DNA from: Acidobacteriota bacterium
GTDB taxonomy: Bacteria > Acidobacteriota > Holophagae > Acanthopleuribacterales > Acanthopleuribacteraceae
Reading direction: 5' to 3'
Length of the DNA stretch: 64,000 nt
Assembly: GCA_020439745.1 (NCBI GenBank)
Contig: JAGQSC010000017.1
Location: 1-64,000 of the forward strand
Part shown: piece after piece, positions 1-6,882 of the stretch
Layout: the number at the start of each line of letters is the position of its first letter
How positions within the stretch are numbered: the first letter of the stretch is position 1
Made by a program: the position numbers and the translations under genes
Notes under the pieces: model-generated
Seen by the model: only the letters and a program-made list of their open reading frames with translations
Told to the model about the DNA's origin: nothing
Databases searched by the model: none

Positions 1-218
1 GAACGGGCTCAATCTCCGATCACGAGCTCGTGGCTCACGGGGTGTGCGGCTCCGTTCCCCCCTCTGCCCACTTACGTCACAGACATAAGCAAGGCAGAGT
101 AATCACCTTTCCACAGTTTCCACAGCTCCCACAAAGAAAAAGAAGCAAAAAGAAACCACGACTACGACGACGGCTACCTTCGCTATGTCTCTAATTTCGG
201 CTGCTATTTAAACGTACC

Positions 219-252
219 AGGGGTGGCTGGCGAAGCCAGACGGGGTGGTCGT
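219..252. repeat. REP-like palindromic element (GGGGTGGC type)
   Basis: The core is a small hairpin CTGGC-gaa-GCCAG at 227-239, flanked by GGGGTGG on one side and GGGGTGG again on the other (219-225 and 242-248). This layout, a short hairpin between two copies of GGGGTGG, resembles dispersed REP-like elements seen next to genes in several phyla, some of which are mobilised by RAYT (REP-associated tyrosine) transposases. Only one copy is visible in the window, so repetition across the genome is inferred. Confidence 0.45.
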
Positions 253-415
253 CCGCATATACGCACCACTACCTCAATTACACAAAAAACAATTCTTCGT
301 GCCAATTCATTAACTACCACGACCGAAAAAAAACCAATACGATGAGCCAAACATATCTAATTTTCGCTACCGCCCCTTGTACGTGTGTTTTTACCGCTGA
401 AATCAGAGGTCTCCA

Positions 416-517
416 CAATCCCTGAGGGATTGCGCAGAAATAGCCAGTGGTTGCCACGCGGTACGCAGGGTTACCGCTGGTCGCAGTACCCAAATCCAAA
501 GAACCCCATCGGGGTTC
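416..517. repeat. Composite REP/BIME-like element with three hairpins
   Basis: Three palindromes sit in series: CAATCCC-tga-GGGATTG at 416-432, CCAGTGGT...ACCGCTGG at 444-480 (one G-T wobble), and GAACCCC-atc-GGGGTTC at 501-517. The middle hairpin has a longer loop rich in CG. The order of a short hairpin, a larger hairpin with a CCxGTGGT arm, and another short hairpin resembles non-autonomous palindromic elements of the RAYT-associated class. An open frame runs across it (385-675), but it reads as translated repeat, not as a protein. No transposase is nearby. Confidence 0.5.
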
Positions 518-584
518 CGCTACCCATCGACCGAAAACCTAACGACCTGGCTGAATCTGCAAGGCAAGACCTTCCCATTCCCCC

Positions 585-1682
585 TCAATCCAGCGTTCGG
601 CGGTACCTCAGCAGGCCAATCAACAAAACCACTGTCGTGAACACGAACAGGGGCCACAGGTTCTCCCAGGCTTGAACCAGAGTGTGACCTTTCAGAAGAA
701 TGCCGCGCACCAACCTTAAGAAGTGGGTCAAAGGCAGCAGTTCCCCCAAAAACTGTGCCCAAATGGGCATGCCGCGGAACGGGAACATGAATCCCGACAG
801 CAGGATAGAGGGCAAAAAGACAAAGAACGACATCTGCATGGCTTGGGTCTGATTGCGGGCCACGCTGGAAAAGGTGATGCCCATGGTCAGATTGGCGACA
901 ATAAATACCAACACACAAAACAGGATCAAACCCAGCGACCCCAACATGGGTACGTGGAAAACCCATCGCGACGCGGCCAGAATCACGCCCACTTGGATGT
1001 AGCCCACCAGGATGAATGGCACAATCTTGCCAATCATCACTTCCAGCGGCCTCACCGGCATGGCCAGCAGGTTCTCCATGGTGCCGCGTTCATGTTCGCG
1101 CGTCACAGCAAGGGCCGTCATCATGATCATGGTCATGGTCAGGATCACGCCCATCAGGCCCGGTACGATGTTGTACTGAGTGATGCCTTCCGGGTTGTAG
1201 CGCCGCTGCAACGTGATTTCAAAGGGGGGTTGACCTGGCCGCAGATTGGAGACCGGACCCTTCAAATCGAAGGGTAGGGGATCGGCCAGTAACTGGTTCA
1301 TCGCCGCCAGCGCGTTGTAGGTTGCCGCAGGATCCGAGGCATCCACCTCCAACAGCAGGGCGGGCCGTTCGCCGCGCAATAAGGCTCTGCTAAAGCCGGG
1401 CGGGATGTTGAGCACAAATTGCACGCGTCCGCGGGTGAGGAGGTCTTCGGCCTCGGCTTCAGATTCGGTGACCGAGACCACCGTGAAATAGCTGCTGTTG
1501 GTGAAGGCATAGGTGAGACTGCGGGAGAACGGGCTGTTCTCGGCGGCTCTGATGGCCAGGGGCAGATGGCGGGGATCTGAATTGATGGCGAACCCGAAGA
1601 GCGTGAGCTGGATGACGGGGATCCCAATCATCATGGCAAAGGTCAGGCGATCGCGCCTCATTTGGATGAACTCTTTGCGCAC
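585..1682 (-). CDS. ABC-2 type transporter permease
   Basis: This 365-residue membrane protein is the permease of a drug/polyketide-type efflux ABC transporter. It has one N-terminal membrane segment (about 15-32), a large periplasmic domain (about 35-165), then five membrane segments, the usual ABC-2/YhhJ topology. It is the last gene of a three-gene unit and begins 35 bases after the ATPase gene. The start used is GTG at 1682; the frame stays open a little upstream without a better start, so a few N-terminal residues are uncertain. Only one permease gene is visible, whereas related Ybh-type systems have two, so a homodimer is likely. The substrate is unknown. Confidence 0.9.
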   Translation of the reverse strand: MRKEFIQMRRDRLTFAMMIGIPVIQLTLFGFAINSDPRHLPLAIRAAENSPFSRSLTYAFTNSSYFTVVSVTESEAEAEDLLTRGRVQFVLNIPPGFSRALLRGERPALLLEVDASDPAATYNALAAMNQLLADPLPFDLKGPVSNLRPGQPPFEITLQRRYNPEGITQYNIVPGLMGVILTMTMIMMTALAVTREHERGTMENLLAMPVRPLEVMIGKIVPFILVGYIQVGVILAASRWVFHVPMLGSLGLILFCVLVFIVANLTMGITFSSVARNQTQAMQMSFFVFLPSILLSGFMFPFRGMPIWAQFLGELLPLTHFLRLVRGILLKGHTLVQAWENLWPLFVFTTVVLLIGLLRYRRTLD

Positions 1683-1717
1683 GATGGCGGTGAAGCGATG
1701 GAACGAGAAGGGCGGTA

Positions 1718-2635
1718 TCAGGACGGCACCCCCTGATGCATCAGATGGATAAACACATCTTCCAAACTGGTCTGTCCCCGCTGGAAGGTGTAGGTGGGGT
1801 TGCGGCGGAACCTGGACAGGGCCTCTTCCAAGGCGTCTCCGTCGGTGCCTGAAACATGGAGGCTGTTGCCGAACAGCACCACGTGCTGCGCGGCTGGAAT
1901 GGCGCGTACTTGATGTGCCAATTCGGGCATGTCGGGACCTTCCACCACCCAGGTGTGCAAGCCAGCGGCGCCCACCAGCTCTTCCGGCGAACCCTGCGCC
2001 AACAGATGGCCTTTGGAGATGTAGGCCAAGCGGTTGCAGCGTTCGGCTTCGTCCATGTAATGGGTCGACACCAGCACGGTGACGCCTTGTGCGGCCAACC
2101 CGTGAATTTCATCCCAGAAATCACGTCTGGCTTGTGGGTCGACGCCTGCAGTGGGTTCATCCAGAAGTAAAAGTCTTGGGCGGTGCAGCATGCAGGCTGC
2201 CAAAGCGAGTCTCTGCTTCCAGCCACCGGATAGGGCCCCTGCCAGTTGATGTTGCCGGTCACCCAAGCCCAAACCTCCAATAGCGTGATCCACAGCCGAT
2301 CTGGCGTCGCGCATGCCGTAGATTCGAGCCACAAAACTCAAATTCTCGCGAATGGTTAGGTCCTCATAGAAACTGAAGCGCTGGGTCATGTAGCCCACTT
2401 CGCGTTTGATCAGCGAAGACTGGCTTCGGATGTCATAACCGAGGCATGTCCCTTCACCGTGGTCCGGAGTGAGCAGGCCGCAGAGCATGCGAATCGTGGT
2501 GGTCTTGCCGCTGCCGTTGGGACCGAGAAAGCCGAAGATGTCCTTTTGATTTACGGTGAGACTGATTTTGTTGACCGCGATCTTGTCGCCGAAATGCTTG
2601 CTCAGGTCGCGCACTCGGATAATGGCGTCATTCAT
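1718..2635 (-). CDS. ABC transporter ATP-binding protein (efflux)
   Basis: This 305-residue protein is a single ABC ATPase of the DrrA/CcmA class that would energise the adjacent permease. Walker A GPNGSGKT lies at residues 38-45, the signature is LSGGWKQR, and Walker B is LLLLDEPTAGVDP, followed by the switch histidine in STHYMDEA. About 80 C-terminal residues form the extra domain usual in this subfamily. Its ATG overlaps the stop codon of the HlyD gene by four bases (ATGA), so translation is probably coupled. All nucleotide-binding motifs look intact, so it should be active. Confidence 0.95.
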   Translation of the reverse strand: MNDAIIRVRDLSKHFGDKIAVNKISLTVNQKDIFGFLGPNGSGKTTTIRMLCGLLTPDHGEGTCLGYDIRSQSSLIKREVGYMTQRFSFYEDLTIRENLSFVARIYGMRDARSAVDHAIGGLGLGDRQHQLAGALSGGWKQRLALAACMLHRPRLLLLDEPTAGVDPQARRDFWDEIHGLAAQGVTVLVSTHYMDEAERCNRLAYISKGHLLAQGSPEELVGAAGLHTWVVEGPDMPELAHQVRAIPAAQHVVLFGNSLHVSGTDGDALEEALSRFRRNPTYTFQRGQTSLEDVFIHLMHQGVPS

Positions 2636-3621
2636 GGCATGGCTACGCGATCCACGTCTACAGGCTGGCCAGGATGGAGGTCGAGACCATCATCGGGCCA
2701 TGCTTCCACCAGGAACACGAATCGCTGGCGGTTCTCTTTGCTGTAAATGAAGGGAGGTGTGTATTCGGCCTTGGTGCTGATGAATCCTACGCGTGCCGTA
2801 AATGGAGGTCTGCCGTCCACATGAACGGTCACGGTATCGCCCTGATGCAGCGCCTGCAAACTGGGCTCGTCCACAAAGAAGCGAATCTTGATTCGATCGG
2901 CTGCCAGAAGGTGGATCACGGGCTGGCCGGGTTGGACGAATTCTCCCACGCGAAACAATACGTCCTGTACCTGGGCGGAACTGGGCGCGTATTGGGACTT
3001 GTTATCCAAACGCCAGCGAATCTGATCGATTTCGGCGCGAGCAGTACGCACCCGAGCTTCGCCTGCTTCAACCAAGTCGGATCGGGCGCCTAACTGGGCG
3101 GTGGCGAGACGCGCAGATGCCTGTTCATACTTGGTGTTTTGTTGCGTGAGTTCGGCCTGAGCTAGATCCCGTGATTCTTGGCTGGCCATGTCGTGTTTCA
3201 CCAGATCGTCGATGCGTTGCAGTTCCAATTTGGCGAGGGCGATGCCCGATTCGGCCAGCGCACGTTCCGCCTCGATCTCGCGAATCTCGTCGGGCCGTAA
3301 ACCCTTTTTCAGGTTCGCCAGTTCGGCTTCGGCCGCGCGTAACTGCTCTTGGGCTGCGACCAGTGCGGCATCGTCGGGTGCGGGCTGCATCTCGTAGAGC
3401 AACTGTTGGGCATCCACCTGATCGCCGCGTTGAACCAGTACTTGGCTCACGGTACCGGCGATGGGTGCGGAGACAAAAAGCGTTTCCGCTTCAACATACC
3501 CCTGCCAAGTGGCCGATTCTTGACGCCGACAGCTGAGCAGACTAATGAGACACACGCCCATCATGAGCAGTCGTGCCCCGATCCTGAGTTTAGATATCTG
3601 AGGCAAGGTCGAGATCGTCAT
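2632..3621 (-). CDS. HlyD-family periplasmic adaptor lipoprotein
   Basis: This 329-residue membrane fusion protein would bridge the inner-membrane ABC transporter to an outer-membrane channel. The N-terminus carries a signal sequence ending in a lipobox-like LLSC near residue 30, predicting a lipid anchor. A biotinyl-lipoyl-like segment (about 42-75), a long alanine/glutamate-rich coiled-coil hairpin (about 80-210), and a second lipoyl half plus beta-barrel (about 215-325) follow in the normal YbhG/YhiI order. It is the first gene of the efflux operon; no TolC-type gene is in the window. The upstream region has two ATTC...GAAT inverted repeats that may control the operon. Confidence 0.92.
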   Translation of the reverse strand: MTISTLPQISKLRIGARLLMMGVCLISLLSCRRQESATWQGYVEAETLFVSAPIAGTVSQVLVQRGDQVDAQQLLYEMQPAPDDAALVAAQEQLRAAEAELANLKKGLRPDEIREIEAERALAESGIALAKLELQRIDDLVKHDMASQESRDLAQAELTQQNTKYEQASARLATAQLGARSDLVEAGEARVRTARAEIDQIRWRLDNKSQYAPSSAQVQDVLFRVGEFVQPGQPVIHLLAADRIKIRFFVDEPSLQALHQGDTVTVHVDGRPPFTARVGFISTKAEYTPPFIYSKENRQRFVFLVEAWPDDGLDLHPGQPVDVDRVAMP

Positions 3622-3994
3622 GTGGAACCCACTTTCACCAAGGCCGAGAGCCAGCGGGATGATGATTCAAGTCATTTGAATGATAACGCAACCAAAAGGA
3701 TCGGGGCCCATGAGACATGATTCAACATGCATCGCTAATGTGATTCTTGAGTTGAATCGAACGCCTGTCAATTTGGAGATCGAATAGTACGTATGTGAAT
3801 ACGGCCATGCAGTTCGCAAATAGTCTCTAGGTTGTGCGCCGTCACTCGATAAGAGTTCGATTTTCGATCACCATGACAGAGCGTGGCGCATCAAGGCGGT
3901 TGGACAGCTGTAGGTACGTGGTCTTTTGAAGAGTTCGAATTGAGATTTGGTCGGGGTAGAACGAGACAGAAGCAAAATGCCTGGGAGATTGTAG
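3622..3994. other. Intergenic region with candidate operators
   Basis: This 373-base gap separates the efflux operon from the next gene; both are on the minus strand. Near the efflux end it holds a perfect inverted repeat ATTCAA-gtcat-TTGAAT (3665-3681) and a similar one GATTC-ttgagtt-GAATC (3742-3758). Further away, TGCGCCGTCA (3835-3844) can pair with TGAC (3874-3877) and GGCGCA (3885-3890), giving a bulged hairpin downstream of the secreted protein gene that ends at 3995. No gene is visible in the gap. Confidence 0.5.
3665..3681. promoter_or_regulatory. Candidate operator of the efflux operon
   Basis: The sequence is a perfect 17-base inverted repeat with 6-base arms (ATTCAA/TTGAAT), 44 bases upstream of the HlyD start codon. 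Efflux operons are commonly controlled by TetR or MarR repressors binding such repeats. A second, related repeat lies at 3742-3758. No regulator gene is adjacent, so the assignment rests on symmetry and position only. Confidence 0.35.
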
Positions 3995-4702
3995 CTATTC
4001 AATCGATACGGACATCAGCTCCACTGGAACACCCCCAAAAGCAGTCAAATCCAGGTCCCCATCCCCTTCGGTAAAGTTCGAAGAATTCGCCAGTGATGCA
4101 TGGGTTGCATTCATGCGATCGCCCGTGAAATCAACGGCAACGATGACCCCAGAGAAACCATTATTAACGACGATGGCATTGGGAAATGCGAATGTGCCCA
4201 TCGAAGGGTCTAACGTACCAAATGCGGCATTGGTCGCAAAGATCATGGCGTGTATCTCATCGACATCTGACCAAGGGCTTGCAGGTGTTGACGAGGAGTA
4301 AGCATAATGTGGGTCGCCCGATGTTGCGCTCCAACTGTTGCTGCCGACAATGGTGGCAGTACCGGGATTCCCTGTCACCGTGAACGTGTCGACCCCGGTT
4401 TCGGAGATTTGCACGACCGTTCCTGTGGTTAGCGTGCCGGAAACAGTGAACATCACGGTTCCCTCGGTGCCGCCTGTTGCTGTGGAGAAAGTGCCGGCCG
4501 TATTGTCGTAATCCGACTCGGTGAAGAAGATCTGAGTACCGTCGGCAATATCCTGCAGAGCTACAAAAGCAAATTCATCGGGAGGATTCGAGTCTTTGCC
4601 CGTGAAGGCTACCATCTGACCCAATAAAACGGTGCCACTCAGACAAAACACAAGCAAAACGCCCTTGGATAGGTGTCTCTTTAGATTGAACAAAAACGAC
4701 AT
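3995..4702 (-). CDS. Secreted protein of unknown function
   Basis: The product (235 residues from ATG 4702, chosen because AGGGGA precedes it at good distance) has a signal peptide ending near residue 29 (TVLLGQ). The mature part starts MVAFTGKDSNPPDEFAF and continues with threonine/glycine-rich beta strands. Similar N-terminal motifs (FTG...DEFAFV...I..GT.I.FT) occur in secreted, lamin-tail-like beta-sandwich proteins of many Gram-negative bacteria. It ends in PVELMSVSIE; a PVEL-(T/M)-SF segment usually leads into a C-terminal sorting or FN3-type domain, but here a stop follows at once. The function is not recognised. Confidence 0.7.
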   Translation of the reverse strand: MSFLFNLKRHLSKGVLLVFCLSGTVLLGQMVAFTGKDSNPPDEFAFVALQDIADGTQIFFTESDYDNTAGTFSTATGGTEGTVMFTVSGTLTTGTVVQISETGVDTFTVTGNPGTATIVGSNSWSATSGDPHYAYSSSTPASPWSDVDEIHAMIFATNAAFGTLDPSMGTFAFPNAIVVNNGFSGVIVAVDFTGDRMNATHASLANSSNFTEGDGDLDLTAFGGVPVELMSVSIE

Positions 4703-4949
4703 GGATTCCCCTAAGAGTTGGTGTCGATTCATGGTAACAAAACAAACTTTGGGTTTTCCACATAAATGCTGTAAAAAGTGGGGTTCTGCAACAGAGCATG
4801 TGCCGAAATTGACACAACTGCCTTCGGATCAATTTTTGTGGGGCTGGTTGTCGCCTCGGACGACTGAAAGTAGGGTGAATTAGGGGACTTATCACGTGGA
4901 AAAGGCTCAATAAGCCGTATTGGGTGGTAATCAGGGAACGGCGGAACTT

Positions 4950-5249
4950 CTATATTTTGTACTTTTCTATCGAGCTATAGGCATCGATTTTGTGGATTGG
5001 ATACGTGGAAACCGTTGGGGGGTCAATATTGAGATTGGCAAGTGCAGGAATCAATCGGTTTTCAACGAAGTCATTCATGGTTCTCTCCGATCCCCAGACG
5101 TCGGCGACATGAATATTGCCTTCACTGTCGAAGCTGGCAGCGTGAAATGTGCCGCCTTCGGGCTGATTATGCTCCCAGTTGACTGTCTGTCGTAGCGAAT
5201 CGTATTGCTCCTTTGTCATTCTTCCTTTGAATATTGCGAGAATTGTCAT
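4950..5249 (-). CDS. Small dimeric alpha/beta-barrel-like protein
   Basis: The 99-residue product begins MTILAIFKGRMTKEQYDSL and has the beta-alpha-beta-beta-alpha-beta pattern of small ferredoxin-like (ABM/EthD-like) dimeric barrel proteins, with a FHAASFDSEGNIHVADVWGS central strand pair. Such proteins are often annotated only as conserved hypotheticals; some are monooxygenases or stress proteins, but no catalytic residue can be assigned here. GGAGG lies 7 bases before the ATG, so expression is plausible. It stands alone between the secreted protein and the dehalogenase gene. Confidence 0.75.
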   Translation of the reverse strand: MTILAIFKGRMTKEQYDSLRQTVNWEHNQPEGGTFHAASFDSEGNIHVADVWGSERTMNDFVENRLIPALANLNIDPPTVSTYPIHKIDAYSSIEKYKI

Positions 5250-5404
5250 AGATAGATCCTCCTTTTGTCGTGCAGTTGGAACAGCAAGTAAAATTGAGCA
5301 GGCAAATAATAAATGCTCACTAAATGCGATATCGCTCTCTATTACGATGGAACTTAGGAATTGGATGAATTAATAGCTGTAGTTTTGGCGTTGTTGGGCT
5401 TGTC

Positions 5405-6295
5405 TCAATAGGATGCGATGAAGCGATTGATGATATCTGCCAGTTCGGGTCCAGCGTCTTCCTGCAGGAAGTGACCGCCGCGCACGCGGGTGTGTGGCTG
5501 GTTCTGGGCGCCAGGAATGGACTTTTGGAAATAGCGGTCGGCGCCGCGCATGATGGGGTCGCCGGTACTGAAGGCCGTGAGAAAGGGTTTTCGGAACTGG
5601 CGGAGCACATCCCAAGCTGCGCGGTTCGCGATGGCTTCGGGATCGTCTTCTCGCACGGGTACGAGTCTGGGAAATGCCCGAGTGCCCGCCTTGTAGGCGG
5701 ATGAAGGGAAGGGGGCCTCGTAGGCTTGGCGCATCGCTTTGGTGAACTTGGTGGCCGAGCCCATGGCGACGATGCGCGAGATGGGGAACCAAGGGCTGAA
5801 TATGGCGAATGCTTTCCATAATCTGAAGGCGGTAGGCGTTTTGGTGGTGCCTGTCGGAAGGGTGGTATTGGCTGCGATGACGCCAGCGAAACGGTCCGGA
5901 TCATTGGCCACCAGGCGCAGACCGAGGAGTCCGCCCCAATCCTGACAAAACAGGGTGATGTCCCTTAATTCCAAATGGTTCAGGAAGGTGGTGCACCAAT
6001 CCAAATGACGCTGGTAACTGTAGTCGCTCATCTTGGTAGGCTTGTCGGACCGGCCGAATCCGATCAGGTCGGGCGCAATCACTCGATGCCCCGCTGCCGC
6101 GCAGAGGGGGATCATGTGGCGGTACAGGTACGACCAAGACGGTTCACCGTGCATCATAAGTACGACGCGTCCGTCACGAGGACCCTCATCCACGTAATGC
6201 ATGCGCATCCCACCGCCTACATCCACATAATGGGGTTGAAAGGGAAATCCATCCAGGTTCTCAAAACGGGTGTCGGGTGTGGTGCGCCATTTCAT
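5405..6295 (-). CDS. Haloalkane dehalogenase-type alpha/beta hydrolase
   Basis: This 296-residue cytoplasmic enzyme matches subfamily I haloalkane dehalogenases, which hydrolyse carbon-halogen bonds. The oxyanion region is HGEPSWSYLYR (49-59). The nucleophile is D119 in CQDWGG, with the halide-binding W120 next to it. The acid is D246 in STGDP and the base is H275 in GGHFLQED. Length and motif order match the family. The cap domain (about 150-215) decides substrate range and cannot be read from sequence, so epoxide or other ester-like substrates cannot be excluded. It is transcribed divergently from the RDD gene, 70 bases apart. Confidence 0.85.
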   Translation of the reverse strand: MKWRTTPDTRFENLDGFPFQPHYVDVGGGMRMHYVDEGPRDGRVVLMMHGEPSWSYLYRHMIPLCAAAGHRVIAPDLIGFGRSDKPTKMSDYSYQRHLDWCTTFLNHLELRDITLFCQDWGGLLGLRLVANDPDRFAGVIAANTTLPTGTTKTPTAFRLWKAFAIFSPWFPISRIVAMGSATKFTKAMRQAYEAPFPSSAYKAGTRAFPRLVPVREDDPEAIANRAAWDVLRQFRKPFLTAFSTGDPIMRGADRYFQKSIPGAQNQPHTRVRGGHFLQEDAGPELADIINRFIASY

Positions 6296-6365
6296 GGTGG
6301 GTAGAGCCTAGCATGTTTCAATGGCGCATCTGTTGTTAGAATGTGGCATTCATTAGGGGGAAACA

Positions 6366-6824
6366 ATGGCAACCAATCCATTCGAAGCACCTGAAGTTCA
6401 AATAGAGTTAGATGAACGTCCTGTTGAGTGGGACCTTGCTGGCAATGGGCGGCGATTTCTGAATTTCCTCATTGATTATGTCTGTTTCTTGGTGATGTCA
6501 TGGATGGTGGGGCTTGCCATCGCTTTATCGGGCAGCGAGGCCTTGGTGGCGTGGTTACTGAGCATACCAGAGGCCCTGTTGGGATTGGCGTTGATGTTTG
6601 GTTACTATGTGGGCTTTGAATACCTCATGGGTCGGACTCCAGGCAAACTGATTACGGGCACTAAGGTAGTGAACGCGATTCGCGAAAAACCCCGGTTCAT
6701 GCAGGTGGTCGGACGTACCTTGGCCCGATTCATCCCGTTTGAGCCATTCTCTTTTTTGGCGGAACGGTTCTGGCACGACAGCCTTTCAGGAACCTATGTG
6801 ATTCGCACACGGATTCCAGATTGA
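6366..6824 (+). CDS. RDD-family membrane protein
   Basis: This 152-residue inner-membrane protein has the RDD pattern: an RFLNFLIDY motif near residue 31 opening the first membrane segment, a second hydrophobic segment (about 60-85), and GRTPGKLITGTKVV near residue 95. A strong AGGGGG ribosome site precedes the ATG. RDD proteins are small transport or accessory membrane proteins, a few reported as ion antiporters; no specific role can be assigned. It converges with the 959-residue protein gene across a shared terminator. Confidence 0.85.
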   Translation: MATNPFEAPEVQIELDERPVEWDLAGNGRRFLNFLIDYVCFLVMSWMVGLAIALSGSEALVAWLLSIPEALLGLALMFGYYVGFEYLMGRTPGKLITGTKVVNAIREKPRFMQVVGRTLARFIPFEPFSFLAERFWHDSLSGTYVIRTRIPD

Positions 6825-6846
6825 CGATGTTCGCTTAGAGTAGTCA

Positions 6847-6876
6847 AAGCCCAATCCGAATTTTCGGATTGGGCTT
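6847..6876. terminator. Bidirectional intrinsic terminator
   Basis: Perfect 14-base arms AAGCCCAATCCGAA and TTCGGATTGGGCTT are separated by two bases. The repeat sits between two convergent stop codons (6824 plus, 6883 minus), so it can end transcription from both sides. The T-tract is short on either strand. Confidence 0.8.
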
Positions 6877-6882
6877 CAACGG

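Larger units (their letters stand above)
1..584. other. Non-coding left end with palindromic elements
   Basis: No credible gene lies here; short open frames in both directions have no recognisable protein signature and cross the palindromes. The stretch holds an inverted repeat CTCTGCC/GGCAGAG at 62-68 and 93-99, an A-rich segment near 135-165, and the two REP-like elements listed separately (219-252 and 416-517). It lies downstream of the efflux permease gene that ends at 585 on the minus strand. I see no poly-T terminator for that gene. Confidence 0.6.

Noticed and set aside
385-675. 96-residue plus-strand open frame
   Set aside because: It runs through three palindromes of a REP-like element and into the 3' end of the permease gene; no protein signature.
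723-1277. 184-residue plus-strand open frame inside the permease gene
   Set aside because: Antisense shadow of a clear ABC-2 permease with His/Gln-rich, low-complexity translation.
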